Part shown: positions 34,001-41,755 of the stretch, in pieces | Numbering within the stretch: the stretch's first letter is position 1 | How the letters are laid out: each line of letters opens with the position of its first letter | Origin: an uncultured bacterium | GTDB lineage: Bacteria > Bacillota > Clostridia > Lachnospirales > Lachnospiraceae | DNA length: 64,000 nucleotides | Direction: 5' to 3' | Assembly (NCBI GenBank): GCA_947381965.1 | Contig: CANCXX010000013.1 | Location: 31,283-95,282, forward strand | Translations under genes and position numbers: made by a program | Notes under the pieces: model-generated | Database searches by the model: none | Told to the model about the DNA's origin: nothing | Seen by the model: only the letters and a program-made list of their open reading frames with translations

Positions 34001-34224
34001 CAAGGTATATTTCCCACAAAGAGGAGGGAGAGGCGCTTCCTTTTATCCTTTCAGATAGGGGGTATGGACTTCTTCTGGCGGCGGACGCTGCCATATGCTG
34101 TGACGTTCCGGCATATGGTTCTTACCTTTATATGGAGAACCGGTTATATATGGATTATTACTTTATTGCAGGGAAAAGTCAGAAAAAAATACTAGACGCC
34201 TATGCAAGAATTTACGGAAAATAA
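31015..34224 (+). CDS. HelD-like UvrD-family helicase fused to a GH31-like N-terminal domain
   Basis: A 1069-residue protein. Residues about 15-110 form the long helical N-terminal region of HelD (AVVNDNVDNYGREVARMQEDIDEM). The helicase has Walker A GVAGSGKTTVAMHRISYIL, a Walker B-like HVVIDEAQDFG, and GLEFDAVLIL and YVAATRALHEL near 690-720. HelD removes stalled RNA polymerase from DNA. After a charged linker (about 730-855) the last 215 residues look like the N-terminal beta-sandwich of GH31 glycosidases: LRLCPVEDAIIRVTFARG, ENIYGFGMKEKGG, LPFILSDRGYGLLL and DYYFIAGKSQKKILDAYARIYGK. It stops exactly where a GH31 catalytic barrel would begin. ATG 31015 follows AGGAGG; ATG 30967 is weaker. 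A catalytic role of the tail is unlikely. Confidence 0.85.
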   Translation: MSAESEKKNPGVSKQEEERYLAQTLAVVNDNVDNYGREVARMQEDIDEMLAHYHDNDAEVLTILNNTVTLHEHMKRALIRNEKALNKPYFGRIIFRDEDSGREESLYIGKGGISKDTTHWMVVDWRAPVANAYYEHNLGKCSYTAPGGVKIKIDLKRKRTYEIENGKLLDYFDSEVIANDDLLTKYLAKNKQAVLGEIVATIQKEQNEIIRKSPYHNVIVQGVAGSGKTTVAMHRISYILYNYAERFRPDDFYIVGSNRILLNYITGVLPDLDVYGVRQMTMEQLFVRLLYEDWDEKKYKIKSTEKSGKRGSIKGRSEWFRDLEEYCRRLEWDVIPRDTVLLNPKQFVEGFRNGKTGVFDETAGKIMNPKSFVRLLEKEAVEDYIRQNPTISIQSKIDMLNQRLNAKIKEEFLGKGIKYTEAERKAILKAYRGRYGGKKWKPSIFEMYKDFLKKQAAKGQAVDIPEKEFDVYDLSALAYLYKRVKEQEVISEAHHVVIDEAQDFGMMAYHVLKFCIYGCTYTIMGDVSQNIHFGYGLNDWEELKKLFLTDAMDSFGLLKKSYRNTVEISDFATKILHHGQFSIYPVEPIIRHGKPVQVSRLSDRQTLIQKAAEVCRKWQSGGLDTIAVICRNEESARKVSKEIGKYVDVMEGDLEKAEFGKGIMVLPVEYTKGLEFDAVLILNPTRKEYPVEDGHAKLLYVAATRALHELCVLFCEELTGLITDPLPEKRISIVRPAANEIYNRKEKEQKERRIPDGSREATKRSRPAAVSVKAVTPEEKKPFISRQLTKPSLQNVQSKEISEISNVERHQGLGEKKPETDKCRRKEREYEFGDMPATESLRPAGHGKIDLSVRWFAKQPDGLYIQSRYGTLRLCPVEDAIIRVTFARGPQITEGVYPGIRINRTERAWMYKESGGLVELLTDELCLQVDKKSGAIRYMMRDKNLLLSEREIECRQIEWGNNKDVKAWLYLEWQKKENIYGFGMKEKGGLNLRGTARYISHKEEGEALPFILSDRGYGLLLAADAAICCDVPAYGSYLYMENRLYMDYYFIAGKSQKKILDAYARIYGK

Positions 34225-34356
34225 GAAATAAATAATCAAATAAAGAAAGAAAAGCAGAAACTCTTCCGGTTTAATTGACGAAATGTGCAAAAGTAGATAT
34301 AATAACTTCAAATGTGCCTGATAACAGCTATGAAATTCATCTAAGGATGTGATTAT

Positions 34357-36687
34357 ATGACGGAAGAAAAGGACAACAGACAGAATAAAAATGAGGTGGT
34401 TTTTGATGATGGCAGGATTGAGGCCATTCAGGAGTTTCAAAGTCCCGAACAATTATACAGGGATTTAATTTTGCGCGTGCAGAAATATCATCCATCAGAT
34501 GATATTTCACTGATAGAAAAGGCATATCTTCTGGCGGCAAAAGCCCATAAAGACCAGGTGCGCAAGTCAGGAGAGCCATATATTATCCATCCTTTGTGTG
34601 TGGCAATTGTTCTGGCGGATTTGGAGATGGATAAGGAAACCATTGCGGCTGGACTTTTGCATGATGTGATTGAAGACACTATCATGACAGAGGATGAGAT
34701 TAAGGAACAGTTTGGCAGTGATGTGGCGCTTTTAGTGGATGGCGTTACCAAACTGGAACAGCTGAAATTTACCAATGAGAATGGGGACAGGACTCTGGAT
34801 CGTTTTGAGATGCAGGCGGAGAATCTGCGGAAAATGTTTCTTGCCATGGCAAAGGACATCCGTGTGATTATCATTAAGCTGGCTGACCGGCTGCATAATA
34901 TGAGAACCCTAAAATATAAAAGCCTGGAAGGACAGCACCGGATCGCCAGGGAGACGATGGATATTTATGCGCCCATTGCCCAGCGTCTTGGGATATCAAA
35001 AATTAAAGTGGAGCTGGACGATTTATCTTTAAAATATTTGGAGCCGGAGGCATATTATGACCTGGTGGATAAGATTGCCGTGCGTAAAAGTGTCCGTGAA
35101 AAATATATTCAGAATATTGTGGACGAAGTCAGCGAACACATAAAAAATGCCGGTATCGTAGCCCAGATTGACGGCCGGGTTAAACATTTCTTCAGTATTT
35201 ACAAAAAAATGAAGAACCAGAATAAGACCATTGACCAGATTTATGATTTATTTGCCGTACGTATTATTGTGGATACGGTAAAAGACTGTTATGCAGCCTT
35301 AGGGGTGATACATGAAATGTATAAGCCTATACCAGGGCGTTTTAAGGATTATATTGCCATGCCCAAGGCAAATATGTACCAGTCCTTGCATACAACGCTG
35401 ATTGGCACCAGCGGACAGCCTTTTGAGATACAAATCCGCACTTATGAAATGCACAAGGCGGCTGAATATGGGATTGCCGCCCACTGGAAATATAAAGTGG
35501 AGTCAGACGGCAAAAAAATAGAGGATTCTGAGGAAGAAAAACTTTCCTGGCTTAGACAGATTCTGGAATGGCAGCAGGATATGTCGGACAACAGGGAATT
35601 TATGAATCTTTTAAAAAGCGATCTGGATTTGTTTTCTGACAGCGTATACTGTTTTACGCCTACTGGCGAGGTGAAAAATCTTCCGGCAGGCTCCACGCCT
35701 ATTGATTTTGCCTACAGCATTCACAGCGCAGTGGGAAACAGGATGATTGGTGCGAGGGTAAACGGTAAACTGGTTACGATTGAATATGAAATCAAAAACG
35801 GTGACCGAATAGAAATTATGACCTCCCAAAATTCCAAGGGACCCAGCCGTGACTGGCTGAATGTGGTAAAGAGCACGCAGGCAAAAAATAAAATTAATCA
35901 ATGGTTTAAAAATGAATTTAAGGAAGAAAATATTGTCAAGGGTAACAATCTTTTGATGAATTACTGCAGAATGAAGAACATAGATACTGCAGAAATCATT
36001 AAGCCGGAATATATGGAAGTCATTATGCGAAAGTATGGGTTCCGGGATTGGGATTCTGTGTTGGCAGCAGTCGGTCATGGCGGCCTGAAAGAAGGGCAGA
36101 TCATCAATAAGATGGTGGAAAGCTATGATAAAAAGCATAAAAAAGTAATATCGAATGAAGAAGTGCTTGCGGCGGTTAACGGAAACGGAAATGACCAGCC
36201 AAGAAAACCGGTACAGATTAAGTCTAAAAGCGGAATTACGGTAAAAGGCATCCATGATGTGGCGGTGCGGTTTTCCAAATGTTGTTCTCCCGTGCCGGGA
36301 GATGAAATTGTGGGGTTTGTCACCAGAGGAAGAGGCGTATCCATCCATAGAACAGACTGCATTAACATGCTGAACCTTCCGGAAGAAGAAAGAGTAAGAC
36401 TGATTGACGCCGAGTGGGAAGGCTCCCCGGATGAAACGGGAAGTGAGAAATATCTGGCGGAAATTAAAATATTTGCGGATAACAGAAACGGACTTTTGGC
36501 GGATATCACCCGTGCCCTGACCGAAAAAAATATTGATATTCTTTCCATGAATACAAGAGCAAGCAGACAGGGAACGGCGACTTTGGCAATTTCCTTTGAA
36601 ATCAGCAACAGGGATGAGCTAAACAGAGTTATTGACAAAATCAGTTCCATAGAAAGTGTGCAGGATATAGAAAGAACTACCGGATAA
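34357..36687 (+). CDS. rel: Bifunctional (p)ppGpp synthetase/hydrolase Rel
   Basis: A 776-residue long RSH protein controlling the stringent response. The HD hydrolase carries LLHDVIEDT (H102-D103); the synthetase follows with MYQSLHTT near residue 340; then come the TGS domain (VYCFTPTGEVKNLPAGSTPIDFAY in pieces), a conserved cysteine region RFSKCCSPVPGDEIVGF and a C-terminal ACT domain. Both catalytic halves look intact. ATG 34357 has AAGGA 9 bases upstream. In Clostridia this is usually the only long RSH enzyme. Confidence 0.95.
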   Translation: MTEEKDNRQNKNEVVFDDGRIEAIQEFQSPEQLYRDLILRVQKYHPSDDISLIEKAYLLAAKAHKDQVRKSGEPYIIHPLCVAIVLADLEMDKETIAAGLLHDVIEDTIMTEDEIKEQFGSDVALLVDGVTKLEQLKFTNENGDRTLDRFEMQAENLRKMFLAMAKDIRVIIIKLADRLHNMRTLKYKSLEGQHRIARETMDIYAPIAQRLGISKIKVELDDLSLKYLEPEAYYDLVDKIAVRKSVREKYIQNIVDEVSEHIKNAGIVAQIDGRVKHFFSIYKKMKNQNKTIDQIYDLFAVRIIVDTVKDCYAALGVIHEMYKPIPGRFKDYIAMPKANMYQSLHTTLIGTSGQPFEIQIRTYEMHKAAEYGIAAHWKYKVESDGKKIEDSEEEKLSWLRQILEWQQDMSDNREFMNLLKSDLDLFSDSVYCFTPTGEVKNLPAGSTPIDFAYSIHSAVGNRMIGARVNGKLVTIEYEIKNGDRIEIMTSQNSKGPSRDWLNVVKSTQAKNKINQWFKNEFKEENIVKGNNLLMNYCRMKNIDTAEIIKPEYMEVIMRKYGFRDWDSVLAAVGHGGLKEGQIINKMVESYDKKHKKVISNEEVLAAVNGNGNDQPRKPVQIKSKSGITVKGIHDVAVRFSKCCSPVPGDEIVGFVTRGRGVSIHRTDCINMLNLPEEERVRLIDAEWEGSPDETGSEKYLAEIKIFADNRNGLLADITRALTEKNIDILSMNTRASRQGTATLAISFEISNRDELNRVIDKISSIESVQDIERTTG

Positions 36688-36736
36688 TGACATCAAACCA
36701 GGCATAAAACCATTGTCTGGCAGGAAAGGAAAATAA

Positions 36737-37369
36737 ATGATGGCGCAGTTAAAAATAGGAAGAATTGTGATTGGCATGTGTTCCACAAACTGCTATTTTG
36801 TATATGAAGAAGGGAAAAATAAGGCAATTGTGTTTGACCCGGCAGATAAGGGCGGATATATTTACCAGGGCCTTACCGATAAAGGGTTTACAGTGGAAGC
36901 GATTTTGCTTACCCATGGACATTTTGACCATATCTGGGGTGTGGAAGAATTAAAGGAACTTTCCGGCGCAAAGGTATATGCCTGTGTGGAGGAAAAAGAA
37001 GTATGTGAGAATGCTTCAGTAAATGTTTCCAAAGGAGCGGGAAGGCCCTGTACGGTAATTGCTGACTTTTATGTGAAAGATGGGGAGAAAATTACTATTG
37101 GGGATATAACCTGCCAGGTGATCGCTACGCCTGGTCATACAAAGGGAAGCTGCTGCTTTTATTTTGAAAGTGATAAAATACTAATCAGTGGGGATACTTT
37201 ATTTCAGGAATCAGTAGGAAGGACGGATTTGCCTACAGGAAGCATGGGCGCTTTAGTGCGTTCTGTAAGGGAAAAACTGCTGCCTCTTCCGGAAGAGGTA
37301 AAAGTATATCCAGGGCATGGAGAGTCCACTACCATTGGACATGAAAAGAACTTTAATCCTTTTTTATAA
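36737..37369 (+). CDS. Glyoxalase-II-like metallo-beta-lactamase-fold hydrolase
   Basis: A 210-residue cytosolic hydrolase. Metal-binding motifs are THGHFDHIWG, ATPGHTKGSCCF, LISGDTLF and YPGHGESTT. It resembles the short YcbL/GloB-like group found next to rel in many Firmicutes. It begins 49 bases after rel, with AAAGGA 6 bases before ATG 36737, so is probably co-transcribed. The natural thioester or other substrate is not known. Confidence 0.9.
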   Translation: MMAQLKIGRIVIGMCSTNCYFVYEEGKNKAIVFDPADKGGYIYQGLTDKGFTVEAILLTHGHFDHIWGVEELKELSGAKVYACVEEKEVCENASVNVSKGAGRPCTVIADFYVKDGEKITIGDITCQVIATPGHTKGSCCFYFESDKILISGDTLFQESVGRTDLPTGSMGALVRSVREKLLPLPEEVKVYPGHGESTTIGHEKNFNPFL

Positions 37370-37418
37370 TGAAAATAAAGCCTGAAGAAGGACAGATGGA
37401 AAGGAATTTAAGCACAAA

Positions 37419-38579
37419 ATGAAAAAAAGAATATTAATTACAGCCGCCGGATTGTTAATGGGTGCACTTTTAGCAGGGTGTGGTGAAAAACCGGAGGAAC
37501 TGCCGGAGCTTGTGGTGGAGCAGATTGGTCCGGAGCAGCTGCCGGCGAAACCGGAAGAGACGCCGGAGCCGTCACCGGATGCAACAGAAAGAGAGTCCGT
37601 AGACGGAAAAATGCAGAGTTATCTGACAGGAGAATGGAAAGATGAAAATGTGGTAACAAGGCGGCCTATTGCGGTGATGATTCCCAACAATTCACCGGCT
37701 ATGCCCCAGTACGGCATTTCCAGGGCAAGCATTATTTATGAAGCGCCGGTGGAAGGGCGCATTACAAGGCTGATGGCGGTTGTTGAGGATTTTGACGATT
37801 TAGAGAGAATTGGTCCGGTTAGAAGCAGCCGTGATTACTTTGTGTATGTTGCTATGGGGTATGAGGCGATTTACTGTAACTGGGGACTGGCAGTGCCTTA
37901 TGTGGAGGAACTGATTAACCGGGATACGGTGCAGAACATCAGTGCGTCTGTATTAGGCATTCACAATCCGGCTGACGAAGCCTTTAACAGGGTAAGCCGC
38001 CCAGGTTATGCAAAAGAATTTACCGGGTATCTTTTTATTGAAGGAATGCAAAAAGCCGCTGAAAGGCTGGGCTATGAGTGGGAGTATGACGAAGATTATG
38101 TGCCTCCTTTTCTGTTTGCTGCTGAAAACACATGGGCAGAAGAAAATTATGGAAGCCAGCCATCAGCCACTATGGTTTATCCAGGCGGACAGAGCGGAAA
38201 CAAAGGCGGATATGGCGCCTACAATCCCTATTTTGAGTATAATGAACAGGAACATTTATATTACAGATATCAAAATGGAGAGAAACAGATAGACGAGCTT
38301 GACGGAAGCCAGCTTGCGGTTGCCAATGTGGTATTCCAGTACTGCCATGGAGAAGTAAGAGACGACCATGACTACCTTGCCTTTGGCGTACACGGGGAAG
38401 GAGATGCGATTGTCTTTACCGGCGGAAAAGTAATTAAGGGCACATGGAAACGGACAGGCGGCGATGCGACTCCGGCAAAATTCTATGATGAAAGCGGAAA
38501 GGAAGTTATTTTCAACAGGGGAAAAACCTGGGTATGCAACATCTGGAAAGAATATGGAGAGTTTGTAGAGTATAATTAA
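37419..38579 (+). CDS. DUF3048 domain lipoprotein (YerB-like)
   Basis: A 386-residue lipoprotein. MKKRILITAAGLLMGALLAGC gives the signal and lipobox; a proline/glutamate-rich linker follows to about residue 70. The DUF3048 domain shows RPIAVMIPNN, PQYGISRASIIYEAPVEG, RIGPVRSSRDYFVY and VFQYCH. The function of the family is unknown; YerB of B. subtilis is an example. It follows the hydrolase gene by 49 bases with AAAGGA upstream. Confidence 0.88.
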   Translation: MKKRILITAAGLLMGALLAGCGEKPEELPELVVEQIGPEQLPAKPEETPEPSPDATERESVDGKMQSYLTGEWKDENVVTRRPIAVMIPNNSPAMPQYGISRASIIYEAPVEGRITRLMAVVEDFDDLERIGPVRSSRDYFVYVAMGYEAIYCNWGLAVPYVEELINRDTVQNISASVLGIHNPADEAFNRVSRPGYAKEFTGYLFIEGMQKAAERLGYEWEYDEDYVPPFLFAAENTWAEENYGSQPSATMVYPGGQSGNKGGYGAYNPYFEYNEQEHLYYRYQNGEKQIDELDGSQLAVANVVFQYCHGEVRDDHDYLAFGVHGEGDAIVFTGGKVIKGTWKRTGGDATPAKFYDESGKEVIFNRGKTWVCNIWKEYGEFVEYN

Positions 38580-38626
38580 GCCGGATTCTTTCAGGCGGAA
38601 TTTTGAAAAATAATGTTGAAAAACAG

Positions 38627-38656
38627 TTGACAGATTACATTATGGTAATATATAAT
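38627..38656 (+). promoter_or_regulatory. Promoter of tRNA-Trp
   Basis: Perfect TTGACA (38627-38632) and TATAAT (38651-38656) are separated by 18 bases. The tRNA begins 33 bases after the -10 box. Confidence 0.8.
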
Positions 38657-38689
38657 ATGATTCGGTGGTTCTGGTAACCTCCGAATTAA

Positions 38690-38760
38690 AGGGGCATAGT
38701 TCAAAGGTAGAACAGCGGTCTCCAAAACCGTCGATGTGGGTTCGATTCCTACTGCCCCTG
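38690..38760 (+). tRNA. tRNA-Trp (anticodon CCA)
   Basis: A 71-base cloverleaf: acceptor AGGGGCA with TGCCCCT, D-arm GTTC/GAAC, anticodon stem GCGGT/ACCGT with loop CTCCAAA (anticodon CCA), T-arm GTGGG/CCTAC with loop TTCGATT. The discriminator is G and the 3' CCA is not encoded. It is a single tRNA gene with its own promoter. Confidence 0.95.
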
Positions 38761-38788
38761 TTTAAGACAGGAAATAGTTAAGAGTGTT

Positions 38789-38829
38789 AGAAACCTTGAT
38801 TTTATAGGGTTTCTGATGCTTTATTTTTT
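38789..38829 (+). terminator. Possible terminator after tRNA-Trp
   Basis: AGAAACC pairs with GGGTTTCT around an AT-rich loop, followed within ten bases by a T-rich run (TTTATTTTTTT). It is weak but well placed. Confidence 0.5.
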
Positions 38830-39201
38830 TGCATTTGTATAATACAAATTACTCAGCTAATGATACTTTATTATAGGTCCATGTTAAGTAGCCATTGGCA
38901 CAAAACACTCTGATAATTGAATAGACTTTGTGTTTGAATTATGAAGTGCGGCCTGTATTTCAGCATAAGGGACGCTTGCTTACAATCACAGGCAGTAAGG
39001 AAATGACCTGCAATCTGGTTAAGATAAGTTAGAGACAGTGAAACCTGATGTCAGGTATTAAAAAAGAACCGATAAAAATATGTGATAGTAGCAAGAAGAG
39101 GCTGTATGTACTTCTGAAAATATCCGATATATATATATATATAAATAAAAATTTTTTGCAGTTGTCGAAAATTCTCACAAAATGACAGATGGGGGCGTAA
39201 A
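38830..39201. other. Intergenic region before the 330-residue unknown gene
   Basis: About 370 bases without a supported gene. It contains an alternating AT run at 39127-39142 and, near 39187, a GGGGG ribosome binding site for the next gene. I looked for tRNA-like, riboswitch-like and 6S-like structure and recognised none. Confidence 0.4.
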
Positions 39202-40194
39202 ATGGACATTAACTTATATACAGCGTCGTATGAGACAGGAAACGTGAACAAAATCGTTGCAAAAAAGGAAGTATGCGCAGACAAGGCCAAATATATGGAA
39301 ACAGTGGAAAAGGGCGAAAAAGTTAATCTTTTCCAGGAAGGGAAAGAAAGCGTAATTATGGAGATTTCAAAAGAAGGAATGGAAGAATTGGACAAAAGAA
39401 TTCTGTCCATAAAAAATGACAATCCCCATATACAAATTTTAAGCGATGAGGAGAAATTGAAATTACTACAGGAAGCCATAAAGCCTGCAAGAAAGCTGCA
39501 CCGCATTATTCCAAACATACAGACCAATGATAAATTGGGAAAGAGTCTGAAGGGAGCGGATGAAAATGTTGCAGACGCCGCATATTCTATTATCGAAAAT
39601 AATCTGATTCCGCATAATGTTGGAGCGCTGACGGAAGAAGAGAGGCAGGAACTGATTTTGGTGGGCCTTGAAGAGGCAAAATATCTTGCGGGAAGTCTTG
39701 AAAATGGAAAAGCCGGATTGTTTATGGAAGCCATGAATACCATTGCCAAATATGGAATAAACGGCCAGAAAGACAGTGAAGGCAACGTTACATATGATAT
39801 CAGATGGGGGGCAATGGTTGGCGCGCCGGACGATTATATAAGCACTGGGGAGATGATGAGAAGGATAGACCCGGAAAGCTATAGGACGTTTTCCGAAATG
39901 CAGACAGAGGGCATAGAAAAAGACGACAATGGATTAATTATGAAAGCTATGAAGTTTTTTATCAACTGGGAACAGACAGCTTACAGGAAAAATCCAACTT
40001 CTTTTGAGGAAGAGAAGAAAAAACAGGTGGATTGGAAAAAGGGCGTTGAGGCTGTAAAGATAAAGAATACTTATGGAAATACGGACAGAACAGACAAGGC
40101 ATCTTTTATTGACAGTATTTCAAAGCAGAACAAGGTTCTGGACAGTGAGTACCTCCTTAGAAATTTGGAAAAGTTTTTTGAATTTGGCTTCTGA
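39202..40194 (+). CDS. Uncharacterised protein, 330 residues
   Basis: A soluble, charged, mostly helical protein without signal peptide or membrane segment. It begins MDINLYTASYETGNVNKIVAKK and contains a glutamate-rich middle and a C-terminal segment ending FFEFGF. The N-terminus, with its free tail and repeated small polar residues, recalls flagellar or secreted-effector style proteins, but I do not recognise a family. GGGGG lies about 8 bases before ATG 39202. It is a monocistronic unit, closed by a strong hairpin at 40317-40368. Confidence 0.75.
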   Translation: MDINLYTASYETGNVNKIVAKKEVCADKAKYMETVEKGEKVNLFQEGKESVIMEISKEGMEELDKRILSIKNDNPHIQILSDEEKLKLLQEAIKPARKLHRIIPNIQTNDKLGKSLKGADENVADAAYSIIENNLIPHNVGALTEEERQELILVGLEEAKYLAGSLENGKAGLFMEAMNTIAKYGINGQKDSEGNVTYDIRWGAMVGAPDDYISTGEMMRRIDPESYRTFSEMQTEGIEKDDNGLIMKAMKFFINWEQTAYRKNPTSFEEEKKKQVDWKKGVEAVKIKNTYGNTDRTDKASFIDSISKQNKVLDSEYLLRNLEKFFEFGF

Positions 40195-40316
40195 ATACAA
40201 TCAAAGACCTTATTGTAAAAAGCAAGATATCAAGCTTGTTGCTAAGGAAAATAAATCAGACGGAGACAGCCGCTAAACCACCCAAAGAGGTGCGGATGAA
40301 ACAACTGTAATTGTAA

Positions 40317-40368
40317 TTACACAAACGAAAAGCCCTAAGCGTATCCTCAGGGCTTTTCGTTTGTGTAA
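40317..40368. terminator. 20-bp perfect hairpin, bidirectional terminator-like
   Basis: A perfect 20-bp stem (40317-40336 with 40349-40368) closes a 12-base loop. The inner part AAAAGCCCT/AGGGCTTTT has the A-tract and T-tract of a two-way terminator, and the outer part extends it with ACACAAACG/CGTTTGTGT. It lies 120 bases after the unknown gene. Confidence 0.7.
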
Positions 40369-40671
40369 AAGGGGAATTTTCCGGAATTGCTAATTAGCCG
40401 GAGTTAACTATGTTTGTTAACTCTTGTATTATTATATTGCTTGAAATAGCAAAAAGCTATAAATATCTTGGCTAAAAATAACAATATATTGTCACACAAA
40501 GCGATTTCGACAAAAATTGACATATCATGGCATGATTTTTTATTATTTTCATTTCCATTTCCATGCTTTCTTCTTTTTTAAGAGTGCACAAATTTGTATT
40601 TTGTGGTAAGATAAAAATGACAGGTAATTTGTGAGGATAAAGGGCCTGATAAGAGAAGGAATGTGATTTCA
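40369..40671. other. AT-rich gap before the conserved unknown/TetR/M14 operon
   Basis: Around 300 bases with only short weak inverted repeats (for example TTAACTATGTTTGTTAA near 40405). A promoter may lie at TTGTATTTTGTGGTAAGAT near 40595-40615. I see no gene or named RNA here. Confidence 0.35.
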
Positions 40672-41133
40672 ATGGAGAACGAAAATATTTACAGACAGGA
40701 AAAGATTGAAAAATACCGTCAGGCGGTGAGTGGACTGTTTCGTTATATCCCATGGCTTGAACAGAAGATGGGGGAAAAGCTGGTCCATAATTATTCTGGA
40801 GATAATGTGCCGGATAAATCAATTCCCATTCCGGTATATGACAGCACACTTCTTGGATTTGTGAAGGATATGCAAAGGACAGGGCTGGTTGACAGGAATT
40901 ATGTTTATGTATATTCCCGTTATCGTATTAGAAGTGAAAAGGATGAGCTTTTGCTGATTAATCAGGTGGAACTTAAAGAAATAGAGGTTATTTTTGCTAT
41001 TATGGCAAAGTATGTGATTGGCGGCATGACAAAAGGAAGACTCTGGTCAATGGCGGTGGAAAATGGTGTTTTTCTGCAAGGGCTTAAACGGCTTAGGGAA
41101 ATACTGGAAATATGGGACGGACCTTTGGCGTAG
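40672..41133 (+). CDS. Conserved unknown protein, 153 residues
   Basis: A soluble protein with the pattern LFRYIPWLEQKMG, SIPIPVYDSTLLGFVKDMQRTGL, RNYVYVYSRYRIRSEKDE and KYVIGGMTKGRLWSMAVENGVF. I recognise this as a recurrent Firmicutes hypothetical but know no function. ATG 40672 has AAGGA 11 bases upstream; GTG 40663 is too close to it. It precedes the TetR gene by 11 bases and may be in the same operon. Confidence 0.78.
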   Translation: MENENIYRQEKIEKYRQAVSGLFRYIPWLEQKMGEKLVHNYSGDNVPDKSIPIPVYDSTLLGFVKDMQRTGLVDRNYVYVYSRYRIRSEKDELLLINQVELKEIEVIFAIMAKYVIGGMTKGRLWSMAVENGVFLQGLKRLREILEIWDGPLA

Positions 41134-41144
41134 GAGCGGCGGGC

Positions 41145-41726
41145 ATGAGTGAAAAATCAGCACAGAAGAAAAAATACATCATAGAAACGGCAAGAAAAGT
41201 ATTTATGGAAAAGGGATTTAAGCATGTAACCATGAAAGATATAGTGGATGCGTGCCAAATCAGCCGTGGCGGGTTGTATCTGTATTTTCAGAATACAAGT
41301 GAGTTATTTGAGGAAGTGCTTAAGCTTGAGCAGGAAGATGCGGATGATGTATTTGAACAGAGTATTCCTAAAGGGGCAGCGCCTTCCGATATTCTTGCAT
41401 TATTTTTAAAGGAACAGAAAAAAGAACTTCTTAACAGAAAACAGTCTTTAAACAAAGCTGTTTATGAGTATTTTTTTGACAGTGAGCCGTCAAAGGGAAA
41501 TATTTTAAAAAAGCAGTTTGATGCGGCGGTGTATGTGATTGAAAAGCTAATCCAGACAGGCGCGGAAAACGGTGAATTTTATTGCGAAGACCCAAGAGGC
41601 GCAGCCAGAAATATTATGTATGTGCTGGAAGGATTAAAGATTGCCTCCCAGACCAGAGGCATTTCCGAGGCGGCGGTTGACAGAGAAATTTTGTATGTGA
41701 TGCAGGGACTTGTTGCGGAGGAATAG
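41145..41726 (+). CDS. TetR family transcriptional regulator
   Basis: A 193-residue regulator. The N-terminal DNA-binding domain has ETARKVFMEKGFKHVTMKDIVDACQISRGGLYLYFQNTSELF in pieces, the classic TetR helix-turn-helix; the rest is the ligand-binding helical domain. ATG 41145 has AGGAG 8 bases upstream. It lies 29 bases before two M14-type hydrolase genes, which it may control. Confidence 0.9.
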   Translation: MSEKSAQKKKYIIETARKVFMEKGFKHVTMKDIVDACQISRGGLYLYFQNTSELFEEVLKLEQEDADDVFEQSIPKGAAPSDILALFLKEQKKELLNRKQSLNKAVYEYFFDSEPSKGNILKKQFDAAVYVIEKLIQTGAENGEFYCEDPRGAARNIMYVLEGLKIASQTRGISEAAVDREILYVMQGLVAEE

Positions 41727-41755
41727 ACGGCTCTGTAACAGGCGGGGGGACGAAA

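Noticed and set aside
39127-39142. Alternating AT run as a repeat locus
   Set aside because: Only 16 bases and in an AT-rich gap; no sign of function.
39051-39785. Minus-strand open frame of 244 codons over the 330-residue gene
   Set aside because: The plus-strand frame has a good ribosome binding site and normal composition; the minus frame begins in non-coding sequence and is S/F-rich as expected for an antisense shadow.
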